Assembly: GCA_964531385.1 (NCBI GenBank)
Contig: CAZHGC010000010.1
Span: forward strand, 1-64,000
Source: MGBC114079 sp964531385
GTDB lineage: Bacteria > Bacillota > Clostridia > Lachnospirales > CAG-274
Direction: 5' to 3'
Length of the DNA stretch: 64,000 nt
The notes under the pieces were generated by a model, which saw only the letters and a program-made list of their open reading frames with translations, did no database searches and was not told the origin of the DNA. The position numbers and the translations under genes were made by a program. Positions within the stretch are counted from its first letter, which is position 1. Every line of letters begins with the position of its first letter. Below are positions 9,601 to 17,217 of this stretch, one piece after another.

Positions 9601-12600
9601 AATTGAGTAAACTATTATTCAAATTATTAAAATAAGCTTTTCCCTTCGGAATAAGCATATATGGATTAAACTCATAGTCACTTGAAATTTTTAAAAACGT
9701 TCCGCTCAAAATTTTCAATTTTGCCGGTAGACTCCAATTCAAACAAACGTCAAAATTTCCTCCGCCAACACTATCTTCAATTGTCAAGTCTGTATTGCCT
9801 TGAACATTGAAACCGTTTTCCAAATTGGTAGAATTAATTTTCTTTCCATTCAAATCGATTTTAAATTTTTTCTCTGGGAAATCAACACTTGTAGTTTTTT
9901 CCGAAAATTTAACATCAGAAAGAAGTTTAACGGTTGAACCTTCTTCAATATCAGTAAAAACATCAGAAAAAACATCGCTTTTAAAATAAACAACCTCTCC
10001 GTTGCTCTTTTCAATTGAAATATCCGCTTTTCTTCCACAAGCACAAGTTTCACTGCTAAATTCACACGTATGGTCCAAAATTTGGTCAAATGAAAAACTC
10101 AAAGTTGAATCAGAAACGCTTTTAACATTTCCAACACTATCAAAATAAGCTTTTCCGTCTTCCAAAAATTCAAACGGATTAAATTCGGTTCTGCTAACAA
10201 TTTCGTCAACCTTTCCTCCAAAAAATTGAACTTCCTTTCCGATGTTAAGTTCAATTTTTCGAATTGTTCCACCAAGAACATTCAATTTTCCCAAATTACA
10301 TTTAAGCTCAACGTCAAAAACTCCTCCGCCAACGCTGTCTGTAATTGTAAGTTCACAATCTGAGTTAATATTAAAATAATCGCTTGATGACGTATAATCA
10401 ACTTTCTTTCCGTTCAAATCAAGCGTAAACGCTTTGGCCGGCAAATCGATAACTCCCACTTCTTCATCTCCAACACACTTAATGTCCGCAAGAAGTTTAA
10501 CGGTTGAACCTTCCTCAATGTCAGAAAAAACATCAGCTAAAACATCACTTTTAAAATAAACAACATCTCCGTTGCTCTTTTCAATTGAAACATTCGCTTT
10601 TCTTCCGCAAGCACAAATTTCACTGCTAAATTCACACGTATGGTCCAAAATTTGGTCAAATGAAAAACTCAAAGTCGAATCAGAAACGCTTTTAACATTT
10701 CCAACACTGTCAAAATAAGCTTTTCCGTCTTCCAAAAACTCAAACGGATTAAATTCGGTTTCGCTAACAATTTCGCCAACTTTTCCTCCGAAAAATTGAA
10801 CTTTCTTTCCGTCGTTAAGTTCAATTTTTCGAATTGTTCCGCCAAGAACATTCAATTTTCCCAAATTGCATTTAAGCCCAACGTCAAAAACTCCTCCGCC
10901 AACACTGTCTGTAATTGTAAACTCACAATCTGAGTTAATATTAAAATAATCGCTTGATGACGTATAAGCAACTTTCTTTCCGTTCAAATCAAGTGTAAAC
11001 GCTTTGGTTGGCAAATAGCAGTTTTTCAATTCACCGCCTTTAACGTCCGTAAGAATTTTAACAATTGAATCTTCTTCAATATCAGGAAAAACATCAGCTA
11101 AAATATCGCTTCTAATATAAACAACCTCTCCGTTGCTCTTTTCAATTGAAAAATGTAGCTTTCTTCCGCATTCACATTCAAATTTATCATCAAAATCACA
11201 CGTATGCTTGGAAATACAAACATTTAAAATTGAAGTAACCGAATTATTAACTTTCTTAATATATCCGTCAGTGTCAAAATATGCCCTTCCGTCTTCAATC
11301 AAATCAAATGGATTAAATTCAGTTTCATCTGCCTTTGAAATAATATTAATCGTTCCGCCAGAAAGTTTAACGTTTCCTCCGTTAAGGATAATTTTTAAAA
11401 TATTTCCGCCAAAAACGTTCAATTTTCCTGTAGAACAATTTAAAGAACCGCCAAATTTTCCTTTGCCTGTGCTGTCTTTAATTGTCAAATTTGTATCACG
11501 TTCAAAACCAAACAATGCCACCGACTTATCACAATTAATATTCTTTCCATTCAAATCGATTGTAAATCTTTTATTTGGAAAATTAGTAAATTCTTCGGAA
11601 AATTTAACATCAGTAATAAGTCTAACAATTGAATTGTCTTTAATCTCATCAAAAGCATCTGTCAAAACATCGCTTTTAATATAAACAGGATCTCCTTCGC
11701 TGTTTTCAATCAAAATAGATGCATTAACTCTTCCACACTCGCATTCTCCGTCAACAAAATCACACGTGTGGTCAAGAACTTTAACACTAGAAATGCTTTC
11801 GGTTAAAATTGGAATTTTTGTAAGTCTTCCCTCGGTAAACGGTTCAAAATAAGCTTTTCCTTTTTCAATCAAATCAAACGGATTAAATAAATTTGAGCTT
11901 TTAATTTCCCAAAACCTTCCTCCGGAAATCTTCAACGTTCCGTTCGTAATATCTAAACTTCCGTTCAAGTTTCCTTCACCAACACTGTCCTCAATCGTCA
12001 ATTCCGTTCCGCTCTTTAATGCAAGAGTTTTCGCACCCGTATAACCAAATTCTTTTCCGTTCAAATCAATGGTAACGTTTGTTTCCGGAAAATTAATATC
12101 TTCGTCAGAAAACCCAATATCTTGAGTAAGTTTAAATTTATCTCCCGATTTGGCATTTTTTAAATCGTCCGCAAAATCCATTCCCAACTCTTTGCTTCCG
12201 TCGCTATGCTCAATTATATAGCTTGAAGCACCAACAACAACAGCAGTCCAAGCACTCGGGCTTTGATAATAATTTGCACTTTTATAACGAATTAAATATT
12301 TCCCGTTAAGTAAATTCGAAATTGTTGTCTCGCCCTCATCAATTGAGAGAATCGCAGTAGTCTCTCCGTCAGATTTATATTCCATACTGCTGTCAACACC
12401 ACTAATACTTCCGTCAGCAGTGCCTGTCGATGAGGCATTACCAACGGTGAATAAGCTCAGGGCAGGTCCTTCCGGTGCTGCTTCTCGCTCTGTTGCATCT
12501 CCCAAAACAATTGCAATGTCTTCCGTTGGTTTTCCGGAAATTCTAAATTCATTTCGAAAACTCTTAATTAATATACCATTAACCAAGGCTTGCTCTTCTC

Positions 12601-13537
12601 CAACATTAAAATTTTCTATACTTTCATCGCTTATAGGTTGCCCGTTAATAGTAACACTTTTTAAATATGACTCTTTTGGATATCCATCAACATTATCTGT
12701 CGAAAACGGCAAATAATAGCTGTCTTCAACACTGTATGTAATCGTACTAATGTTTTTATCTTTCAAAACAGTTTGGGTCTCAGAATTATTTGTGCTCATT
12801 CCTTTTCCTTTGGTAACTTGAACAGTGTATGATGTCAAATCTCTTCCGCAAGCACATTTATCGTCTTCTCCCGCCGAACACTCGTGGTCTAAAATTGTAA
12901 CATTCAAAATCTCGTTCAATCCTTTAACATCAATAAGCTTTTCACTTTCATCAAAATAAGCTTTTCCGTCAACCAATAACTCAGTCAAAAGAACATTAGG
13001 ACTTTTAATTTCCCCAAACTTTCCGCCGGAAACCTTAATGATTTTGTTAGTTTCAACAGTGTCAAATTCTCCGCCGGAAATAGTAAGCCCTCCGCCTTCA
13101 TTTTTAATGTTGCCAAATTTTCCACCAGAAATAGTAAATTTAGCACCGCTAACAATACTAAGTGGCTTTTCAATGCTTCCTCCGTTTCCGCTATCCTTAA
13201 TTGCTAATCGTTGGCTAATTTCATATTCTTTTGTGTTTCCACCGGAAATAGTATTTCCGTTCAAATCAATGGTTAAATTATTGATATTCGGAAATGTGTA
13301 TGTTCCGTCAGAAATTCCGCAATCAAGCGTAACGTCTTTCAAAAGTTTAAGCTGCGAACTGCTTGTTGCACTTTCCAAAGCACTTTTAAAATCATCGCTA
13401 TATGTAACGTTTGAATTTTTTGTAATCGAAACAACTGCGTCCGCTTCTGTAACATCAGCAAAAATAACATTCGTTGAAACAGATGAAAAAATCATCGCCA
13501 ATGTTAAAAGAATTGATAAAAATCTTTTCGTTCTCAT
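6671..13537 (-). CDS. Giant secreted repeat protein, paralogue 2 (2288 aa)
   Basis: The ATG at 13537 follows a GAAGGAGG site. Residues 1-27 form a signal peptide. Residues about 35-1760 alternate beta-helix-like blocks (LDLNGK, LTITDSVGGG, GKLNVLGG, VQFFGGKV) with six short motifs of the type DHTC..CxCGR at roughly residues 219, 589, 779, 966, 1157 and 1329, plus a CPHE..CxECG motif. Two neighbouring units (about 790-970 and 980-1160) are almost identical, a 570-bp internal duplication. Residues about 1770-2080 contain GLUG-type repeats (GGLVGVN.G.I.NCYS, GGFVG). The C-terminus (YAVIFAAYKGGKLVSYK ... VKVMLWSSLEEMKPL) matches, from memory, a tail seen on clostridial exported proteins. No LPXTG or SLH anchor is visible. 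A surface or extracellular role is inferred; the exact function is unknown. Confidence 0.9.
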   Translation of the reverse strand: MRTKRFLSILLTLAMIFSSVSTNVIFADVTEADAVVSITKNSNVTYSDDFKSALESATSSSQLKLLKDVTLDCGISDGTYTFPNINNLTIDLNGNTISGGNTKEYEISQRLAIKDSGNGGSIEKPLSIVSGAKFTISGGKFGNIKNEGGGLTISGGEFDTVETNKIIKVSGGKFGEIKSPNVLLTELLVDGKAYFDESEKLIDVKGLNEILNVTILDHECSAGEDDKCACGRDLTSYTVQVTKGKGMSTNNSETQTVLKDKNISTITYSVEDSYYLPFSTDNVDGYPKESYLKSVTINGQPISDESIENFNVGEEQALVNGILIKSFRNEFRISGKPTEDIAIVLGDATEREAAPEGPALSLFTVGNASSTGTADGSISGVDSSMEYKSDGETTAILSIDEGETTISNLLNGKYLIRYKSANYYQSPSAWTAVVVGASSYIIEHSDGSKELGMDFADDLKNAKSGDKFKLTQDIGFSDEDINFPETNVTIDLNGKEFGYTGAKTLALKSGTELTIEDSVGEGNLNGSLDITNGTLKISGGRFWEIKSSNLFNPFDLIEKGKAYFEPFTEGRLTKIPILTESISSVKVLDHTCDFVDGECECGRVNASILIENSEGDPVYIKSDVLTDAFDEIKDNSIVRLITDVKFSEEFTNFPNKRFTIDLNGKNINCDKSVALFGFERDTNLTIKDSTGKGKFGGSLNCSTGKLNVFGGNILKIILNGGNVKLSGGTINIISKADETEFNPFDLIEDGRAYFDTDGYIKKVNNSVTSILNVCISKHTCDFDDKFECECGRKLHFSIEKSNGEVVYIRSDILADVFPDIEEDSIVKILTDVKGGELKNCYLPTKAFTLDLNGKKVAYTSSSDYFNINSDCEFTITDSVGGGVFDVGLKCNLGKLNVLGGTIRKIELNDGKKVQFFGGKVGEIVSETEFNPFEFLEDGKAYFDSVGNVKSVSDSTLSFSFDQILDHTCEFSSEICACGRKANVSIEKSNGDVVYFKSDVLADVFSDIEEGSTVKLLADIKCVGDEEVGVIDLPAKAFTLDLNGKKVDYTSSSDYFNINSDCELTITDSVGGGVFDVELKCNLGKLNVLGGTIRKIELNIGKEVQFFGGKVDEIVSRTEFNPFEFLEDGKAYFDSVGNVKSVSDSTLSFSFDQILDHTCEFSSETCACGRKADISIEKSNGEVVYFKSDVFSDVFTDIEEGSTVKLLSDVKFSEKTTSVDFPEKKFKIDLNGKKINSTNLENGFNVQGNTDLTIEDSVGGGNFDVCLNWSLPAKLKILSGTFLKISSDYEFNPYMLIPKGKAYFNNLNNSLLNFSAIYYINNFTVSDHMCSFDEYGVCQCGRTQTFDVKVSGGTGTVLKYGKEEQEICIGDSIYDIKYDALDGYYFSLSTDDVDGYPKESLFKSIVVNGKTGVEFTSKSGYDEANVCGLVITIYHDSINILGCPTDDVTISFPNATKKDEKKIDPPDVSKFTIVRPSSSDSYDGKIIGVSGGMQYKRGNEEYIYDVYEGDTEIGYLFVGKYYIRYAGDFYQNPSDWVEVEVSVCPHEKFNSDGKCLECGTISDVLITKKDGTIVCSFDDIGDVIANIEDGSTIKLLKNLTLKKGCDDNGVYKLPEKEFVINLNGKIFANGCSGFGKYELQDGTKLTIIGSEGRFTTEEDYKDSVIDATKGELTVYGGKMSLDGVGENVKLYGGEFSKILGSSEFSFEGLLGKEKAFKVDGKFVKPSDLSDESENISVCDCLHEFDEADKCVYCNVLKSESNSNWFGDGTAETFTIRTADELRFFARLVGGGAGESVSFEGKTVVLANDIDLLGSESNKWSPIGNDGYDFDGTFDGNGKKISGLYVDSSEYCQGLFGAVGGKGKVQNLGVSGKVKGNSNIGGLVGVNYGEILNCYSDVEVSCYDYSVGGLVGVNKGKILNCYSKGTVNGKFAGGFVGENQYDWYYGEYFGIISNCYSEAKVSGSEKVGGFVGSNGAMIESCYSTGDVSGNKQVGGFVGYRSGSAESLISNSYCTGDVSGNEQVGGFVGYCEKDILNSYSIGKVTSKGEDVGGFVGRAHNSVEITHCYYLENCQSEETTFSNEVGTAVGKEAFSNGEVARLLEDWQKANASASESVQVWGQKISGDETADEMPVLTSDGAIAVYEVEFNFKDGKTTEKKYSNASTSGLKTIPTATEHYGWFIDRDVEKKFDESTAINGDVKVYECVAEFDVDKSELQSGKVRVFAPKNGTYAVIFAAYKGGKLVSYKTANAVVSEETGSVVDVLVPEGFDSTGADNVKVMLWSSLEEMKPL

Positions 13538-13560
13538 ATTTTAAAACCTCCTTCAAAAAA

Positions 13561-13599
13561 TTAATATGAACAAAGCGAAAAATTATTTGTTTTTTTCAA
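13561..13599 (-). other. Possible leader ORF upstream of paralogue 2
   Basis: A TTG five bases after GGAGG opens a 12-residue frame (MKKTNNFSLCSY) ending at TAA, about 23 bases before the main start codon. Position and ribosome site match 4556-4603 in front of paralogue 1, but the peptides do not align. It could be a leader peptide or a conserved untranslated leader. Confidence 0.25.
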
Positions 13600-14078
13600 A
13601 ACCACCTCCAACAATTTTTTCCCAATAAATTTGAAATCCTTTTAAAATCATAAAAATCTTCTCTTCGCTCTCTCCTTAAATATCCTCTCTCCGTCAACCC
13701 CCCTCTTTGTTTCTCTCTTCCTCAAAAAAACTGTCCGTCTCCCTCCAACCACTCATTTAAACACCACTATCTCTCGAATAAAGCGTTTTAAAGTTTTTGT
13801 CCTCCTTTTGGGGTTTGGAGCAATGCCCTAAGGTTTTTCCCTTAAAGAGCATTTGTAAAGCTTGAAACCTTTTTCATTTCGTTTCTTTTTCCGTCTTCCC
13901 CCCAAACCTAATAAGCAAACTTTGCTTGCGAAACATTTGCGATAGTTTACCACGTAAACTGTCGCATTAATTCCACATGGTGAGATTTGCCAACCCGAGG
14001 AAAAAGACTCTTTCTTCCTCAATTTTTCTCGCAAAAAATCATATATTTTTTGCGACATTCGTTTCCACATCTTATTTT

Positions 14079-14200
14079 ATCTCATAAAATTCAAATTGCA
14101 ATACGTTTGTCTCGAATTCAGGCGGAAGCGGTGCAAATCGACAAAAAAAATTGCAATTCACCTCTTGACAACTTTCCAATATCCTAAAATATGTAAATTA
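14079..14200. repeat. Dispersed fourth copy of the 213-bp repeat core
   Basis: It shares long identical stretches with 5442-5999 (for example GCAATACGTTTGTCTCGAAT, GCGGAAGCGGTGCAAATCGA and ATATCCTAAAATATG). Differences cluster where the tiny minus-strand ORF starts. It is single-copy here and ends just before the terminator of the next gene. Confidence 0.85.
14118..14156 (-). other. Tiny ORF in dispersed repeat copy D (12 aa)
   Basis: Aligned with copies A-C, the ATG is replaced by TTG at the same place after AGAGGTGAA. The core FFLSICTASA is kept, and a TGA then ends the frame nine residues early. The DNA after this TGA is still conserved, which argues against selection on the longer peptide. 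Confidence 0.2.
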
Positions 14201-14228
14201 GCTTTTCTTTTTTCTTCCAAAAAATCAA

Positions 14229-14270
14229 AAAAAATGTTGAGATACCATTTTTCAGTACCTCAACATTTTT
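14229..14270 (-). terminator. Intrinsic terminator of the nitronate monooxygenase-like gene
   Basis: AATGTTGAG and CTCAACATT arms with extra pairs inside form a stem followed, in minus-strand reading, by eight T residues. It lies 14 bases after the stop codon at 14284. Confidence 0.85.
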
Positions 14271-14283
14271 ATTTTTTTAAACC

Positions 14284-15336
14284 TTATTTCAAAAGGTCGT
14301 TCATAACCTCTTTAACAGTTGTAATTTCTTTAATTTTATAAGCATTCTCACCGCAAAAAATCAAAGCATTCTCCAAATCACCGTTGGCAGCATTGAAAAG
14401 AGCCTTTGATATACAATAAATCGTTTCCGCAGGATTGCATTTGTGTATACAACCAAAACATTTTTTAACAGGGTCTCTCTCAACGTTTGTTTTCTTTATA
14501 TATTCATTCAAAATTGCCCTTCCCGGCATTCCAACAGGACTTTTAACAATTCCAATATCGTCTTTTTTGGCGTTAACATAAGCCATTTTAAAAGTTTCAT
14601 CAGCATCACATTCTTCCGTTGCAACAAATCTTGTGGCAACTTGAACGCCATCTGTTCCAATTTGATTTATATAATAATCAACATCTTCACAGGAAAAAAC
14701 TCCACCACCAAAAATAACAGGAATTTTAATGCCATACTTTTCTTCATATTCCTTTTTATATTCAATTATTAATTTAATCTCTTCATCGATATTGTCAAGC
14801 TTTTCAGCATCTTCAATATTAAAGCCAAGGTGACCTCCCGCTTTCGGGCCCTCAACAACAATCATATCGGCAGTTCTGTTATATTTTTTGTCCCATCTGT
14901 GCAAAAGCACTTTCGCAGCTTTCAATGAAGAAACTATCGGTGCAATTTTAATATTTGAACCTGCTGTAAGCTCAGGAAGATTCATCGGAAGCCCGGCACC
15001 TGAAATTATTATGTCGGCCCCGCTCTCAATACAGCATTTAACATAATCACCATAATTGTTAAGTGCAACCATAATGTTTACACCAATTATTCCGTTATTT
15101 GATTTTTCTTTTGCTGTTTTTATTTCACGAGATAAAGCACGCATATTCGCTTCAATAGTATTTGTTAAAAAATCGGGCTCCCTAAAACCAGGCTGAGCGG
15201 CCGAAATCACTCCTATTCCGCCACAAGAAGCAACAGCAGAAGCCAAACCTGAAAGGCTGATTCCAACACCCATTCCGCCCTGCACTATTGGAGCCGGTGC
15301 AATCAAATCGCCTATAATTAAGGGTTTATATTTCAT
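14284..15336 (-). CDS. Nitronate monooxygenase / FabK-like FMN flavoprotein
   Basis: 350 aa, the usual length of the 2-nitropropane dioxygenase (NMO) TIM-barrel family. The start chosen is the ATG at 15336, because GGAGAG sits seven bases before it; an in-frame ATG 18 bases upstream lacks a site. Visible features are the N-terminal 'PIVQGGMGVGIS', 'GGIGVISAAQPGF', 'GADIIISGAGLP', 'VEGPKAGGHLG' (phosphate-binding loop region) and 'IPVIFGGGVFS...IGTDGVQVATRF'. The family includes nitronate monooxygenases and the enoyl-ACP reductase FabK, and substrate cannot be told from sequence. A C-terminal cluster CFGCIHKC is present. It is a single-gene unit with its own terminator; no fatty-acid genes are adjacent, so a FabK role is less likely. 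Confidence 0.85.
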   Translation of the reverse strand: MKYKPLIIGDLIAPAPIVQGGMGVGISLSGLASAVASCGGIGVISAAQPGFREPDFLTNTIEANMRALSREIKTAKEKSNNGIIGVNIMVALNNYGDYVKCCIESGADIIISGAGLPMNLPELTAGSNIKIAPIVSSLKAAKVLLHRWDKKYNRTADMIVVEGPKAGGHLGFNIEDAEKLDNIDEEIKLIIEYKKEYEEKYGIKIPVIFGGGVFSCEDVDYYINQIGTDGVQVATRFVATEECDADETFKMAYVNAKKDDIGIVKSPVGMPGRAILNEYIKKTNVERDPVKKCFGCIHKCNPAETIYCISKALFNAANGDLENALIFCGENAYKIKEITTVKEVMNDLLK

Positions 15337-15763
15337 AAAATCTCTCCAATACATTATTTAATTGATGAAAGATAAAAAATTCCATAGTTTGAATATAATA
15401 TATTAAAAGATTAATGTCAAGAGTTGTTTAACGAATAAATAAAAAAAATAAATGCAAAAAATAAATATATTGGAATTAAACAACGAATTTATCGTAAAAA
15501 AATCAAGTATTTTGTAAAATATTTTAGTAAAAACTTTACTATATCGTAAAAATGACCAATACATAGTATTTAATACTACGTTAATCTAAACCAACTTGTT
15601 AAAATATAACAAAAAATACAACTTGTTAAACATTTTTTTGCTTTTTTCAAAAAAAAACTTTTCATATAAGGTATTTGTATGATATAATATGTGTGATGAA
15701 AAGATAAAAAATTCAAAAAAACTGTTTAATTAAATTTTGCGTATTTTTTAAAGAGGTGTTTTT
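15337..15763. other. Divergent AT-rich intergenic region
   Basis: About 430 bases between divergent genes. It is very AT-rich with no frame of note. The only clear element is the promoter at 15661-15688 for the rightward operon. Two copies of AACTTGTTAAA occur at about 15593 and 15622, 29 bases apart, and could be an operator, but this is only a pattern. Confidence 0.5.
15661..15688 (+). promoter_or_regulatory. Promoter of the DUF1836-ApbE operon
   Basis: An extended -10 (TGATATAAT, hexamer 15683-15688) with a weak -35 (TTCATA, 15661-15666) at 16-base spacing. The start codon is about 75 bases downstream. Confidence 0.55.
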
Positions 15764-16330
15764 TTGAATAACGATTGTTTAAAAAATGCTATTGAAGAAA
15801 TTTTGTCTTCCGAATTGATAGAAATGTCGCAAATTCCCGACATAGCCCTCTATATGGACCAAATAACAACGTTTTTCGAAGATAAACTTAATTCAAATAA
15901 GCGAAACGATGATGATAAAATATTAACAAAAACAATGATAAACAATTATACAAAGGCAGAACTTATCGAGCCTCCAATAAAAAAGAAATATTCTAAAAAA
16001 CATATTTTATCATTAATCATTATATATAACTTAAAATCTATATTGTCAATAAATGATATAAGTAAAGTTTTAAAAAATTCAAAAGATGAAACAGAACTTC
16101 TGTATTCAAACTTTTTGAATATCCAAAATAATGAAAAAACAAATTTCGAAAACGATATTTTTAAACAAATAACAGAAATATCAGCAAATTGCGAAAATGA
16201 TAATCTTGCGGTTTGTTCAATTATTTTAATGCTTATAAATCAAGCAAATATGCGAAAACATCTGGCGGAAAAATTAATAGATTTATACCTTTCGGAGAGT
16301 GAAGAAGATGCTAAAACCAAAGAAAGCTGA
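15764..16330 (+). CDS. DUF1836 family protein
   Basis: 188 aa, beginning at TTG behind AAAGAGGTG; no upstream ATG fits. The pattern 'MTKTMINNYTKAELIEPPIKKKYSKKHI' and following 'LSIIIIYNLKSILSINDI' is typical of DUF1836, a Firmicute family thought to contain a winged-helix-like fold. No enzymatic motif is visible. It overlaps the next gene by 23 bases, so they are co-transcribed. A regulatory role for the operon is possible but not shown. Confidence 0.8.
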   Translation: MNNDCLKNAIEEILSSELIEMSQIPDIALYMDQITTFFEDKLNSNKRNDDDKILTKTMINNYTKAELIEPPIKKKYSKKHILSLIIIYNLKSILSINDISKVLKNSKDETELLYSNFLNIQNNEKTNFENDIFKQITEISANCENDNLAVCSIILMLINQANMRKHLAEKLIDLYLSESEEDAKTKES

Positions 16331-16685
16331 TATAATTATAATAATAGCTTTGTTGTTGTCTGCAATAACTCTCTATGTGTCATATGAATTTTTAAATGGG
16401 AATTCAGGCTCTGTCAAAGCCGAAATTTTAATAAACGGAGAAATAAAAAAAACTGTTTCTCTTGATGAAAATAAAATATTTTCTCTTGATGAACTACCAA
16501 ATGTAAAATTCGAAATAAAAAATAATAAAATACGATTTTTAGACTCCGATTGTCCCGATAAAATCTGCATAAACACAGGTTTCATCGGAACTGCCGGTCA
16601 AACCGCTGTTTGTCTTCCAAACAGTGCATCAATAAAAATCGTAACAGAAACAACCAATGCCGAAAATGTTGATACAGTATTATAA
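16308..16685 (+). CDS. NusG domain II-containing membrane-anchored protein
   Basis: 125 aa from the ATG at 16308 (GGAG ten bases upstream; a GTG nine bases earlier is too close to the site). Residues about 8-26 form one membrane segment. The exterior part ends in 'SDCPDKICINTGFIGTAGQTAVCLPN', the hallmark of stand-alone NusG-domain-II proteins, with two conserved cysteines. Such genes commonly precede Gx transporters and ApbE in clostridia, as here. Exact role is unknown; a link to redox or flavin maturation is inferred from context. Confidence 0.85.
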   Translation: MLKPKKADIIIIIALLLSAITLYVSYEFLNGNSGSVKAEILINGEIKKTVSLDENKIFSLDELPNVKFEIKNNKIRFLDSDCPDKICINTGFIGTAGQTAVCLPNSASIKIVTETTNAENVDTVL

Positions 16686-16697
16686 AACGGTGATATA

Positions 16698-17216
16698 ATG
16701 AAAACAAAAAACATAGCACTAAATGGCCTTATGCTTTCTTTGATAATAGTTCTTTCAATAATCGAAAGCTTTTTTCCGCCTGTTCCTTTTTTGCCCCCCG
16801 GAGTAAAATTGGGGCTTTCAAACATAATTGTAATGTATTCTTTGTTTTTCACAACAAAAAAATGCACAGCTTTCCTCGTTTTTTCAAAATCGCTTTTCGT
16901 ATTTTTAACAAGAGGTGTTGTTGCCGGCTCTCTAAGCCTCGGCGGAGGAATTTTTTCAATTATAATAATATTGCTTTTTTCAACGCTCTTGAAAGAAAAA
17001 ATATCATATATAACGTTGAGTGTGCTTGGTGCGGTTTTTCATAATATAGGGCAAATAACCGTTCTCGGCGTTATAACAAACAACAAAAATATCTTCTGGT
17101 ATTGCCCAATTCTAATAATTTCCGGCATAATAATGGGTGCAATAACAGGAGTTGCCTTAAACGCAATAATGCCCGCTTTTAAAAAAATTTTCAAAAAACA
17201 AAACCGAGGTGAATAA
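16698..17216 (+). CDS. Gx transporter family / heptaprenyl diphosphate synthase component I-like membrane protein
   Basis: 172 aa with about five hydrophobic segments and the motif 'PPGVKLGLSNIIVMYSLF' near residues 32-50, typical of PF07456 (HepS1/Gx). The family name comes from pairing with polyprenyl synthases in some genomes, but no such gene is adjacent. The fold resembles small S-components, so a transport function is often proposed. It lies 12 bases after the NusG-II gene and is directly followed by the ApbE start. Ends in a basic, cytosolic tail. Confidence 0.8.
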   Translation: MKTKNIALNGLMLSLIIVLSIIESFFPPVPFLPPGVKLGLSNIIVMYSLFFTTKKCTAFLVFSKSLFVFLTRGVVAGSLSLGGGIFSIIIILLFSTLLKEKISYITLSVLGAVFHNIGQITVLGVITNNKNIFWYCPILIISGIIMGAITGVALNAIMPAFKKIFKKQNRGE

Positions 17217-17217
17217 C

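Larger units (their letters stand above)
13600..14228. other. Non-coding repeat region upstream of paralogue 2
   Basis: There is no gene. From 13538 to about 13640 the sequence is homologous to the leader of paralogue 1 (4541-4640). Then follow C/T-rich tracts, a degraded relative of the 142-bp repeat (about 13809-13905), related palindromes (about 13914-13965) and a fourth copy of the tandem-array core (14079-14200). The same kinds of repeats therefore precede both giant genes. Confidence 0.65.

Noticed and set aside
15764..15766. A missed ATG start for the DUF1836 gene
   Set aside because: No ATG lies within reach of AAAGAGGTG; TTG with a good site is preferred, in keeping with many other TTG starts in the window.
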